The translations under genes and the position numbers were made by a program. A stretch of 38,272 nucleotides of DNA, taken from contig CAKTEE010000018.1 of NCBI GenBank assembly GCA_934546985.1, forward strand, positions 1 to 38,272, written 5' to 3'. Origin of the DNA: an uncultured Eubacteriales bacterium. Lineage in GTDB: Bacteria > Bacillota > Clostridia > Oscillospirales > Acutalibacteraceae. Below are positions 30,974 to 38,272 of the stretch, in pieces. Positions within the stretch are counted from its first letter, which is position 1. Each line of letters begins with the position of its first letter. Below the pieces are notes generated by a model. That model worked only from the letters and a program-made list of their open reading frames with translations. It did not search any database and was not told where the DNA came from.

Positions 30974-31867
30974 TTAAGCGTTACTTACGGCTAAAGACAT
31001 TTCTACTTCTTGCATTGCCTTTTTCTGTTCCCTGCGTTTTTTTGTTTTATAATTCAGCAGAGCGTCCAGACTTTCTTCCGGCGTCCGGCAGGTTCCCAGC
31101 GGTAGGGGGCTGGAAGTATACATCCCATGGAAATCTGTTCCGCCGGTCGTCAGTAAATCATATCTTTCTGCAATCGCAAAAATCCGTTTCCGTTCCTCTT
31201 CCCCCGCCCGCGGATGCCAAACCTCCAGTCCGTCTAATCCCGCTGGTACCAGTTCTTCAATTAAATCAAAACTGTCGTATTCCGCCGGATGCGCCATAAC
31301 GGCAATTCCTCCGGCATCATGGATACTGTCCAGCACCTCATATACATCGGGATATTTCACCGGGCTGCTGATATAATCCGGGCTGTCTTTGCTGAAAAGC
31401 TGCTGATATAGTTCTCCAAATACCGTGGCTGTGTATCCGGCATCCATCAGCGCGTGCATAATATGCTGTTTATAAAGATTGGTGCTTCCTGCCGCACATT
31501 TCATAATATGTTCAGCGCTGACAGGAAATTTCTGAATTACCTTCATCGTGATAATCTGGCCAGCCCTTTTGCGCGCCATAGACGTTCTTTTGCATAAGCC
31601 TTCCAGACGGTTAGGCGTATCGCATAAATAACATAAAATATGCACTTTGCGCCCACGTTTATAATCAAAGGAAGAAAGCTCCACACCGGGAATGACCTTA
31701 ATACCCTGCCTTTCCCCTATCACCTTGCCCCGAACCGTACCTGCAAGAGTATCATGGTCCGTAATAGCAATACAATCCAGATTGCTTTTTCTTGCAATGG
31801 AGATAAGTTCTTCAATGCCCACAGAGCCGTCTGAAAGCTTTGTGTGGCAGTGTAAATCCCCAGTCAC
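30974..31867 (-). CDS. PHP domain phosphoesterase, 297 aa
   Basis: Motifs of the PHP fold for binding metal are present: DLHCHTKLSDGS (I), AITDHDTLAG (II), GVELSS (III), MAHPAEYD and GGTDFHG (late). The family includes the RNase AM/YciV 3',5'-nucleotide phosphatases and related enzymes acting on short RNA ends or nucleotides; which substrate applies here is unknown. The start is a GTG at 31867 with GGGGAGG in front. It is the first gene of a likely operon with the TSCPD and 194-aa genes. Confidence 0.85.
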   Translation of the reverse strand: MTGDLHCHTKLSDGSVGIEELISIARKSNLDCIAITDHDTLAGTVRGKVIGERQGIKVIPGVELSSFDYKRGRKVHILCYLCDTPNRLEGLCKRTSMARKRAGQIITMKVIQKFPVSAEHIMKCAAGSTNLYKQHIMHALMDAGYTATVFGELYQQLFSKDSPDYISSPVKYPDVYEVLDSIHDAGGIAVMAHPAEYDSFDLIEELVPAGLDGLEVWHPRAGEEERKRIFAIAERYDLLTTGGTDFHGMYTSSPLPLGTCRTPEESLDALLNYKTKKRREQKKAMQEVEMSLAVSNA

Positions 31868-32051
31868 GATGTCCTCCCCGCTTTCTCACTTCAATAGTAT
31901 AAATTTATTATCATATACTAATTATACTCTTATTGCAAGTACTTATCAAGCAAGTTTTCAAAGAGTGGTAATTTGAATAAAATTTCTATTGTTTTTATTT
32001 TTTCAGAAGTTTACGTTTATAATCTCCTGTCTTTTTTCCTGAAATTTTTTA

Positions 32052-32080
32052 TTGATAACATAAGTTCAATATGCTAATAT
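32052..32080 (+). promoter_or_regulatory. Promoter of mnmA
   Basis: TTGATA (32052-32057), a 17-base spacer and TAATAT (32075-32080), about 50 bases before the start codon. The -10 lies inside the palindrome at 32067-32090. Confidence 0.65.
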
Positions 32081-32090
32081 TAGCATATTG
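32067..32090. promoter_or_regulatory. 24-bp perfect palindrome over the mnmA promoter (candidate operator)
   Basis: Each half reads CAATATGCTAAT on its own strand, with no mismatch and no central gap. It covers the -10 box and the spacer end, so a bound repressor would block RNA polymerase. The regulator is unknown. Confidence 0.6.
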
Positions 32091-32131
32091 TTACCAAAAT
32101 AACCAAAACATATACACGGAGGATTTGCCGT

Positions 32132-33214
32132 ATGGAGCAAACAGTTATGCTGGGCATGAGCGGCGGGGTAGACAGTTCTGCGGCGGCACTGATTTTAAAA
32201 AAAGAAGGCTGGGATGTAACAGGCGTTACCCTGCGCTTGAAAAAGGACGAGTTTTCTGCTCAGCCGCGGGAAGGCGGATGCTGTACGCTTGATGATGTTG
32301 AGGATGCTCGCCGTGTTGCATATAAACTGGGGATTCCACATCATGTTTTTAACTTTACCGACCTGTTTTCCAAAGCCGTAATTGACTATTTTGTAACTGA
32401 ATATCTGCACGGCCGCACTCCAAACCCCTGTATCTCCTGCAACCGTTATATTAAATTCGACGCCATGCTTCACCGCGCACAAACCCTTGGAATTGGCCAT
32501 ATTGCAACAGGGCACTACGCCCGTGTGGAATATGACAAAGGGCGCGGACGTTGGCTTCTGAAACGTTCCCAATCATCCAAAGATCAAAGCTATGTGCTCT
32601 ACCATTTAACGCAGGAACAGCTTTCCCGCACCCTGTTCCCGTTAGGAGACCGTCCAAAAGAAGAAACCCGCGCCCTTGCAGCGGAAGCAGGGCTTTGCGT
32701 GGCAAAAAAATCTGACAGCCAAGAAATCTGTTTTGTAGATGATAATGATTATGCAGGGTTTATTCAGCGCTATACCGGCACAGTTGTCCCTGAAGGAAAT
32801 TTTGTTGATTTAGAAGGCAACCCCATTGGCAGGCATAAAGGGATTATTCATTATACTATTGGGCAGCGTAAAGGTTTGGGAATATCGTTTGGACAGCATA
32901 TGTATGTTTGCGGTATTAACGCCGAAAACAACACGATCATGTTAGGGCCAGACGGAAGCCAAATGGCATCAGCTTTGCTTGCGGAGGATTTGAATTTTAT
33001 TTCGATTCCTCTTTTAGAGAAACCAATGGAAGTATTTGCAAAACCTCGTTATCAGGCAAAACCCGCAAAAGCGCTTATTACCCCCTGGGACAACGGACAG
33101 GTACGTGTTGAATTTGAATCCCCGCAGCGTTCCCTTACCCCGGGACAGGCGGTTGTTTTTTATGAGGGAGATATTGTCATCGGCGGCGGCACCATCGGAC
33201 AGGTTTTAAGATAA
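32132..33214 (+). CDS. mnmA: tRNA-specific 2-thiouridylase MnmA
   Basis: Adds sulfur to U34 of tRNA-Lys, Glu and Gln using ATP and a sulfur relay. PP-loop MLGMSGGVDSSAAAL at the N-terminus, NPCISCNRYIKF with the first catalytic cysteine, KKSDSQEICFV with the second, and YTIGQRKGLG are all present. The length of 360 residues is normal. The ribosome site is ACGGAGGATTTGCCGT. No iscS or nifS neighbour is visible in the window. It is a single gene with its own promoter. Confidence 0.97.
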   Translation: MEQTVMLGMSGGVDSSAAALILKKEGWDVTGVTLRLKKDEFSAQPREGGCCTLDDVEDARRVAYKLGIPHHVFNFTDLFSKAVIDYFVTEYLHGRTPNPCISCNRYIKFDAMLHRAQTLGIGHIATGHYARVEYDKGRGRWLLKRSQSSKDQSYVLYHLTQEQLSRTLFPLGDRPKEETRALAAEAGLCVAKKSDSQEICFVDDNDYAGFIQRYTGTVVPEGNFVDLEGNPIGRHKGIIHYTIGQRKGLGISFGQHMYVCGINAENNTIMLGPDGSQMASALLAEDLNFISIPLLEKPMEVFAKPRYQAKPAKALITPWDNGQVRVEFESPQRSLTPGQAVVFYEGDIVIGGGTIGQVLR

Positions 33215-33400
33215 TAACAAATACATCATTCCCTTTTTCCTTTAAATCGTACTCTGCTTTGATACATATAACATACCGAACTGCCAAACGGTTTATAGCA
33301 ACTTCCTTTTCTCTCGAATTTCCAAAGGCATGAGAACAAATTTTCTTAATAGCATCAGTAATACAAAACGATAATTTACACACAATTATATAAAACCATG

Positions 33401-33553
33401 TAAAAAACCCGTTCCCAGCCCTTTACACGAGCCGGGAACGGGTTTTCTACAAATTTTTGTTCAGGAGAAAAAGGTAGAAGACCCGCCTATACGCCTTCTA
33501 CTTCACCTTTCACAATCAGGATACCTCCTGCTTATCGGTGAAATATATCCCGT
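33401..33553 (-). ncRNA. Candidate structured small RNA, about 150 nt
   Basis: A complete transcription unit without a gene: sigma-A promoter, then about 150 bases, then a strong terminator. The RNA can fold a stem TTTCAC/GTGAAA enclosing a CAGGA-GGTA-TCCTG hairpin, then a 7-bp hairpin GTAGAAG/CTTCTAC with a 14-base loop, a single-stranded CTTTTTCTCCTGAAC that is C/U-rich (could pair with Shine-Dalgarno sequences), and the terminator. A tiny frame of 8 codons starting at GTG follows AGGAGG inside it. I cannot assign it to a known RNA family. Confidence 0.5.
33404..33446. terminator. Terminator, both strands
   Basis: AAAACCCGTTCCC (33404-33416) pairs perfectly over 13 bp with GGGAACGGGTTTT (33434-33446). 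The minus-strand side continues into TTTTTT (33402-33407 as A's on plus), so it ends the small RNA; on plus it can end mnmA transcription. Confidence 0.85.
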
Positions 33554-33559
33554 GAATCA

Positions 33560-33588
33560 ATAGTAACATTTAGATACACATTTGTCAA
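33560..33588 (-). promoter_or_regulatory. Promoter of the candidate small RNA
   Basis: Minus strand: perfect TTGACA (33583-33588), a 17-base spacer and TACTAT (33560-33565). It lies just after the 140-aa gene and drives only the RNA unit. Confidence 0.65.
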
Positions 33589-33647
33589 TATTTATTTTTG
33601 GTAATTTTACACTTTTATATTGACTATTTTACCAATGAAGCAGAACA

Positions 33648-34070
33648 TTAATTTGCCGGTTTAAAAAGAAAATGCAGCATCATGGAAGCAGATGCAATCT
33701 TATACTTTGTTTCCAGTGGAATTTCCTCTTTAGCAATAAACCGAATCAATTCCTCAAGCGTTACCCTTGCAAGGCAGGCAATGGAATCCGCCGGTACACG
33801 ATGGATATTGATTAAAACATCTAAAACTGCACGCGTACGGTCATCCGGACCAATATTCGGTAAACAACTAATACTCCCCAGCAACCCTACAAGCTGCTGC
33901 TTTTTTTGCTGAGGAATGGAATCCTTTCGCTGTGCATAATGATCCAGCATGTCCTTTTCCAAACCAATCGAATTTGCAAGAACCTGAGAATCTATGCCAT
34001 AATTTTTTGTCAAAACCTCAAGTATCTTTTCAATTTCAGATACAGGAGCGTTATTCATTTCTTTTTCCAT
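33648..34070 (-). CDS. Small helical HTH-like protein, 140 aa
   Basis: Residues 9-60 (EIEKILEVLTKNYGIDSQVLANSIGLEKDMLDHYAQ, in parts) read like an XRE-type helix-turn-helix: SQVLANSIGLEKDML. The rest is helical, with ARVTLEELIRFIAKEE as a possible second helix-turn-helix. No named family is certain. A short ATG run leaves the start at 34070 or 34058; AAAGG lies about 12 bases before the first. It may control the RNA unit just downstream or act elsewhere. Confidence 0.6.
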   Translation of the reverse strand: MEKEMNNAPVSEIEKILEVLTKNYGIDSQVLANSIGLEKDMLDHYAQRKDSIPQQKKQQLVGLLGSISCLPNIGPDDRTRAVLDVLINIHRVPADSIACLARVTLEELIRFIAKEEIPLETKYKIASASMMLHFLFKPAN

Positions 34071-34107
34071 ATTTTTTTCAACCTTTCCGGCCGATTAGGC
34101 CGTGTAA

Positions 34108-34623
34108 TTAACTTTGCCTTAATAAAGCATACATGCAGGAATCCATTACCCTGCCGTTTTTATAAACACTCTTTTTCATCAAGCCTTCCAATGTGAAGCC
34201 CGCTTTTTCCAAGGCACGGCGGGAGGCGGCGTTAATTGCATAGGGCTGCGCATAAATACGCACAATTTCCGGATACAGCCGAAAAACCTCCGCGCACACT
34301 TGCCGGATAGCACAGCTCATAATTCCTTTCCACCAGAACGGTTCACCCAGCCAATAACCAATCTCCGCACTTTTGCGGTAAACGTCATCTTTCAGGAAAA
34401 CACCTATGCTGCCCACAGCCTCGCCGTTAATAACAACCGCACGGCAAAACTGCCTGTTTTCATCCGCATGAATACAGCTTTCCACAAATTTTTCCGCATC
34501 CGCCAAAGTATATGGGCTTGGAAACCCATCCCGCAGATGATTTGCAATTTTAGGATTGTTAGCATATTTTGTAATTGTTTGTGCGTCTTCAGGTTCCCAT
34601 TTCCTTAATGCAAATTCCATCAT
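34108..34623 (-). CDS. GNAT family N-acetyltransferase (RimJ/RimL type), 171 aa
   Basis: Transfers acetyl from acetyl-CoA to an amine, often a protein N-terminus or a small molecule. The Acetyltransf_3 pattern is clear: LRKWEPEDAQTITKYANNPKI, IGVFLKDDVYRKSAEIGYWL, and NAASRRALEKAGFTLEGLMK. The start at 34623 follows GGAGGAATAAT; a longer open frame upstream has no ribosome site. The substrate cannot be told from the sequence. Confidence 0.88.
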   Translation of the reverse strand: MMEFALRKWEPEDAQTITKYANNPKIANHLRDGFPSPYTLADAEKFVESCIHADENRQFCRAVVINGEAVGSIGVFLKDDVYRKSAEIGYWLGEPFWWKGIMSCAIRQVCAEVFRLYPEIVRIYAQPYAINAASRRALEKAGFTLEGLMKKSVYKNGRVMDSCMYALLRQS

Positions 34624-34887
34624 ATTATTCCTCCAGGAAATAAATTTGCTGCCGCCGGAAAAACCGTACAGCGCTTCTGACTTGATTATAATATTCTTTT
34701 TTGACAGTATAGCATAAAATGTTTCAAATGTCGAGATTTTTCCGCATTTTTCAGTGAAAAATTTTCTAAACATTTTATGCTATATATTCACATCTATAGA
34801 CTATCCATACAAATATTCTTTTTATTGCACTTTTTGCATAAAAAAGTTACAATGAAAAACAGCATTTATTTTGAAATGGGAGTTTTT

Positions 34888-35484
34888 ATGAAACTAATTG
34901 ATATTTCCGCAGAACTCATGTCAGCGCCTGTTTACCCGGGCGATCCAAAACCCTGGCTGGAACAAATTGCAAACCAGAACAATGGACAGGCATACAACTT
35001 AAGCGCTATCCATGCCTGCACACATACAGGTACCCACATAGATACACCCCTCCATTATGACACCAATGGCGCCGATGCCGCTTCTTTACCTTTAGAAGCA
35101 TTTATCGGTCATTGCAGGGTGATTTCTATTCCGAACGGAGAATTGGATGAAACCATCGCCGCCCGGCTGCCCGGTGATTGCCCTCGGTTGCTGCTGTGCA
35201 GTAATGGGAAAGGATGGTTGTCCCTTAAAGCAGCACAGATACTGGTTAATAAAGGAATCCTGTTAATTGGTACGGACAGCCTTTCCATCGGCTTCGGCAA
35301 TTCGGAAGCTGCTGTCCATCGCCTGCTTCTGCATCATGGCATTGCAATATTAGAAGGTTTAGCCCTTTCTCATGTTAAAACAGGCGCTTACTTTCTCATT
35401 GCGCCGCCGTTGAAAATTGCAGGAGCAGACGGCACGCCTGTGCGCGCTTTACTCATAGACAATCCTCCTGCTCACAGCAGATGA
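34888..35484 (+). CDS. Cyclase/kynurenine formamidase family hydrolase, 198 aa
   Basis: Carries the metal-binding motif HTGTHIDTPLHY (HxGTHxDxxxH), SAPVYPGDP near the start and an EGLALSHVKTGAYFLIAPPLKI end, typical of the cyclase family (PF04199), which includes arylformamidase and isatin hydrolase. Members hydrolyse amide or ester bonds using zinc or manganese. The start at 34888 follows GGGAG; upstream in-frame ATGs have poorer sites. No tryptophan-breakdown neighbours are present, so the substrate is open. Confidence 0.85.
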   Translation: MKLIDISAELMSAPVYPGDPKPWLEQIANQNNGQAYNLSAIHACTHTGTHIDTPLHYDTNGADAASLPLEAFIGHCRVISIPNGELDETIAARLPGDCPRLLLCSNGKGWLSLKAAQILVNKGILLIGTDSLSIGFGNSEAAVHRLLLHHGIAILEGLALSHVKTGAYFLIAPPLKIAGADGTPVRALLIDNPPAHSR

Positions 35485-35586
35485 TTCAAATCAACTGAAA
35501 ATTTTTCTATTGCTTTTTCCCACACGCAGTGCTATACTTTATATTTGTGAAATCTATAAAAGCATCATAAATAAGCGGAGGATGCA

Positions 35587-36642
35587 ATGGAAAATTTACA
35601 AAAAACGCAAAAAGATTGGGCAATCAGTGCAATTCGGCTGATTGCCGTGCTAATGATTATCAGTTGCCATATTTTTCAATATTTCGGCAGTGAACTGGCA
35701 TGGTGGCTGAATGCCGGTGTGCAGATTTTTTTATTTATTTCAGGGTTCCTCTATGGCCGGAAAGATATAACCGACGACATTCGTTTTATTGCAAAAACAT
35801 TTCAAAAAATTTTGCTGGACTACTATGTATACCTTATTCTTATGACCGGCGTTTACCTGATTTTTTGGAGGGAATACCTCAACCCCAAAACACTAATCTG
35901 CGCTTTTACCTGTTCCGGCACTATATTGGGCATGGGACACTTATGGTACATCCCTTATATCCTGCTTTGTTATCTGATTACCCCCATGCTGTTCCATTTG
36001 AGTGAAAAAATCAAGAATCTATCCGATTTCTCCTATTATGGATGCGTTTGCTTTACTGCTGTTTTCGTGCAGATTATCTTACATCTATTCGGCGGATATT
36101 TTGTGCCTTCTTTTATCAACTGCTATATTCTGGGCTTTTTTCTTGCAAAAAGGCTTAGCGGTTCAACCGAAACACATCTGACAATACCGCGCCTTTCAAT
36201 CGCCGCGCTACCCCTATGCACCGTAACTGTCAGTATAAAAATCCATTTAACTTATTTCAATTCCAATGATTCTCTGACATCAAGCACCCTATATAACATT
36301 TTCAGTCAATACACGCATCTATTTCTAGGGGGAACAATTTTCCTTTGGCTTTACTGGGGATTTTCAAAACTGGACTTTACAAAAATAAACCGACTGCAAA
36401 AGCTATTGTCCATTACAGACCAATATTCTTACGACATTTATATAACACACCATATTTTTATACTAGGGCCTTTTGCTTTTCTTGCCCTGACCAGCAGTAT
36501 CGGTTTAAACATTGCGCTCAGCCTCGTGTTGACAGCTATAAGCAGCGTTTGTCTGCATTCGTTATGCAAACTGCTCTCCAAATTCGCACACACTCTGCAA
36601 AACCATAGAAAAAAATTTCTGACGCCTTCGTTTCAACCATAA
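35587..36642 (+). CDS. Membrane acyltransferase (acyltransferase family 3), 351 aa
   Basis: Polytopic protein with about ten hydrophobic segments. The N-terminal pattern of the Acyl_transf_3 family is present (AIRLIAVLMIISCHIFQYF; GVQIFLFISGFLYGRK), as is GHLWYIPYILLCYLITP in the middle. Members O-acetylate or succinylate peptidoglycan, glycans or lipids at the membrane. The start follows GCGGAGGATGCA. No glycan gene cluster is adjacent, so the target is unknown. A strong bidirectional terminator follows. Confidence 0.87.
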   Translation: MENLQKTQKDWAISAIRLIAVLMIISCHIFQYFGSELAWWLNAGVQIFLFISGFLYGRKDITDDIRFIAKTFQKILLDYYVYLILMTGVYLIFWREYLNPKTLICAFTCSGTILGMGHLWYIPYILLCYLITPMLFHLSEKIKNLSDFSYYGCVCFTAVFVQIILHLFGGYFVPSFINCYILGFFLAKRLSGSTETHLTIPRLSIAALPLCTVTVSIKIHLTYFNSNDSLTSSTLYNIFSQYTHLFLGGTIFLWLYWGFSKLDFTKINRLQKLLSITDQYSYDIYITHHIFILGPFAFLALTSSIGLNIALSLVLTAISSVCLHSLCKLLSKFAHTLQNHRKKFLTPSFQP

Positions 36643-36650
36643 AGAAAAAA

Positions 36651-36697
36651 CTCCGTAAAAGACCGGATATGCCAGCGCATATTCTGACAATACGGAG
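36651..36697. terminator. Bidirectional terminator
   Basis: CTCCGTA (36651-36657) pairs with TACGGAG (36691-36697) with an inner ATATG/CATAT hairpin. A-run before and T-run after serve the rightward acyltransferase and the leftward marR-type gene. Confidence 0.8.
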
Positions 36698-36730
36698 ATT
36701 TTTTATTGACTGTATACAATCCGCCCTCGA

Positions 36731-37300
36731 CTAATCTACAGAAATTTCCTGAATATTCTCTATCCCGATAATATCTTCCGTCGGTTGAATAGGACGGCTT
36801 TTTTCCTGCTCCAAAAGCCTGCGTGTAACCAAAGCATCCTCATTCCTGAAAAATGTAAGAAGGCGTTCCACCGAACCGACCAGTACCCGAAGTTCTTCCG
36901 CGTTAAGTTCATCCATCACCGCATGTATCATACGCTCATGGAACTGTTCATGGGATTGTGCAACTGCGGTTCCTTCCTCAGTAAGCTGTACTTTCACAAC
37001 ACGCCGATCTTCTGCCGTGCGGAAACGCTCTACATAACCCTTATTGACCAATCTGTTCACAGAGATAGTCAGGGTGCTGACTGTGATTTTCAGCTTTGCC
37101 GCCACTTCCGTCATGCTTTTGCCCGCACCGCCGCCAATTGCCTCAAGGGTATGCACTTCCGTGAGGGACAGGGTATTTTCTGCAGCAAGCTTAACAGAAC
37201 GTTCCTCAACCTTAAGGATTTCATTAAAAGTTTCCGTTACAAGTTGGTTCAGAGCCGTATACGCTGCGTCGATAATAACCTCCCCTTCCTTTGCCGGCAA
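36731..37300 (-). CDS. MarR family regulator, possibly FabT-like, 189 aa
   Basis: A winged helix-turn-helix repressor. LSLTEVHTLEAIGG, MTEVAAKLKITVSTLTISVNRLVNKGYVER and RRVVKVQLTEEG are the recognition helix, wing and core of MarR proteins. The C-terminal 40 residues extend beyond the usual length. The start appears to be a TTG at 37300; no ATG fits. In Firmicutes FabT, a MarR protein, controls fatty-acid synthesis through TTTGATNATCAAA-type sites; a near match, TTTTGATAATCTAA, lies 38 bases upstream, just after its own -10, suggesting autorepression. No fab genes are in the window. Confidence 0.82.
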   Translation of the reverse strand: MPAKEGEVIIDAAYTALNQLVTETFNEILKVEERSVKLAAENTLSLTEVHTLEAIGGGAGKSMTEVAAKLKITVSTLTISVNRLVNKGYVERFRTAEDRRVVKVQLTEEGTAVAQSHEQFHERMIHAVMDELNAEELRVLVGSVERLLTFFRNEDALVTRRLLEQEKSRPIQPTEDIIGIENIQEISVD

Positions 37301-37337
37301 GCACTGCTCTTCTTTCTCCTGCCAAACGACTTGTTTA

Positions 37338-37385
37338 TTTTGATAATCTAACTATTATTGTAGAGGTTTACAGAGAAAAAGTCAA
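37338..37385 (-). promoter_or_regulatory. Promoter and operator-like box of the MarR gene
   Basis: Minus strand: TTGACT (37380-37385), a 17-base spacer and TACAAT (37357-37362). The FabT-like TTTTGATAATCTAA (37338-37351) lies directly downstream of the -10, near +1. Confidence 0.6.
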
Positions 37386-37691
37386 GCAGATTCTCAGGCA
37401 TAATGGGCTTTCAGGTTTTACTCCCTGATTTCTTGTATTTGACGTTCACTTGGCAATTTAAAATAAGCCCGAAGCGTTCGTATCAGCAAACAAATAGAAT
37501 CAGCAACGCCACTCTGCAAACCGCCGGCGGCGTAAATATTGCTACCGCAGCTTACTATTTAAGACATGTCACAACAGTATACTACAGAAAGAATTTACAT
37601 ACATGCGATACAATCAGCCGACCAAGCGGCGGCAGATACACTTGAAAACCTTTTAAACCCGCTCAATAAAAGTAAAACAGGTTAAAAAAAT
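37386..37691. other. Gap with no supported gene
   Basis: Just over 300 bases. One open frame of 80 codons (plus strand) lacks a ribosome site and looks random. I see no RNA motif or repeat. Confidence 0.5.
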
Positions 37692-37731
37692 AAGGCTGTA
37701 TGTTCCCGAAAATCAGGATTCATACAGCCTT
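37692..37731 (-). terminator. Terminator of tRNA-fMet
   Basis: AAGGCTGTATG (37692-37702) pairs perfectly with CATACAGCCTT (37721-37731). On the minus strand TTATTTTTTTAAC follows, a strong U-tract, so it ends the tRNA transcript. Confidence 0.8.
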
Positions 37732-37865
37732 TTCTATATGTGGTTTTGAAACAATAAACCCCAAATAAACCCCAAGAGCGCATAAAATAATCATTTGTGT
37801 AAAAATATTATAAAAAGCAAAAAGCCTGAAACCCTTATATATCAAAGGTTTCAAAGCTTTCTGAT

Positions 37866-37942
<77 letters not shown>

Positions 37943-37971
37943 ATATTACACACTCTACCGAATGCTATATT

Positions 37972-38000
37972 ATTATACAACAAACAATTTCAAAATACAA
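37972..38000 (-). promoter_or_regulatory. Promoter of tRNA-fMet
   Basis: Minus strand: TTGTAT (37995-38000), a 17-base spacer and TATAAT (37972-37977), about 30 bases before the tRNA. Confidence 0.7.
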
Positions 38001-38204
38001 GTCATTTTTTTAGATTTATAATATTTATGATATTTATATATTTTCAATCTTATTTTTATTCTTTTTTTATGAATAACAGATGTTTCACTTCAATATTTTT
38101 TATCATTATTTGCATTTTAAAGGGACCATGCAAATCGGATAAAAAAATCAGCACAAGTCTTTAAAAACTTGTATATTCCTGTTTTAAAAAAAGCAAAATA
38201 GATA

Positions 38205-38233
38205 TTGACTAAAGGGAAAAAACGGGTTATAAT
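38205..38233 (+). promoter_or_regulatory. Strong promoter of a gene beyond the right edge
   Basis: TTGACT (38205-38210), a 17-base spacer and perfect TATAAT (38228-38233). AAGGAGAG (about 38256-38263) is a ribosome site just before the window ends, so a rightward gene should start within about ten bases after 38272. Confidence 0.75.
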
Positions 38234-38272
38234 ATTGACAATAAATTAACAAAGTTAAGGAGAGATTGAAGG

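Noticed and set aside
33401..33553. 6S RNA or T-box for the small RNA unit
   Set aside because: The 5' and 3' ends do not form a long closing stem as in 6S, and there is no T-box AGGGTGG sequence or downstream biosynthetic gene.
37403..37645. 80-codon plus-strand frame
   Set aside because: No ribosome site, random-looking composition, in an AT-rich gap.

Overview
The window looks like part of a Clostridia (Eubacteriales) chromosome, probably a gut anaerobe of the Oscillospiraceae/Ruminococcaceae type. This is inferred from the gene order dnaX-ybaB-recR-smpB-ssrA, the zapA-U32-dut-maf operon, purine-rich Shine-Dalgarno sites, GTG and TTG starts, and sigma-A promoters. No taxonomic search was possible. 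The window has two halves that meet at the 3' end of the tmRNA gene (ssrA, 17337-17688, minus strand).

Positions 1 to about 17335 are accessory DNA, most simply an integrative conjugative or mobilizable element inserted at the 3' end of ssrA. Its visible end carries a large serine recombinase (15563-17467). It also carries a TraG/VirD4-like coupling ATPase (8286-10442), a replication-relaxation family protein (10439-11404), an MT-A70 adenine methyltransferase, and many small genes typical of Firmicutes elements (DUF5049-, DUF5688- and DUF4314-like, and a 'virulence-related' family protein). The far end of the element lies outside the window. The left part holds a three-gene membrane/zinc-ribbon operon and a STAND NTPase with a DUF11-like C-terminus (1412-3502, minus). 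The STAND gene is divergent from a candidate ubiquitin-like/Clp cassette (3798-7264): a 27-residue peptide, a small protein with a possible E2-like cysteine, a JAB-E1 fusion, and a ClpB/ClpC-type AAA+ ATPase that keeps a pore loop and an IGF tripeptide where ClpP-docking loops sit. The two promoters are back to back with abutting -35 boxes, so defence-type STAND and tagging/unfolding genes may be controlled together. This cassette is the best candidate for an undescribed system.

Positions 11405-12830 hold small genes separated by repeated 22-base motifs in alternating orientation, so that the first two gene units are each bracketed by an inverted pair. The recombinase frame has no stop codon before it enters host ssrA, where its last 43 codons are antisense to tmRNA. 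A 14-bp terminator-like hairpin lies inside the frame before that point. This suggests, as inference, that the recombinase mRNA may be non-stop and under tmRNA control.

Positions 17337-38272 are ordinary chromosome. They hold ssrA and smpB (trans-translation), recR, ybaB, dnaX, an SRP RNA with its own promoter, and an operon of zapA, a U32 peptidase, dut, a DUF4321 gene and maf. Next come glycogen phosphorylase and a GH13 glucosidase (alpha-glucan use), a TSCPD protein, a PHP phosphoesterase, mnmA with a palindromic operator over its promoter, an unassigned small RNA unit, an HTH-like protein, a GNAT acetyltransferase, a cyclase-family hydrolase, a membrane acyltransferase, a MarR regulator with a FabT-like box, and initiator tRNA-fMet. 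The window ends on a strong plus-strand promoter and ribosome binding site for a gene beyond it.
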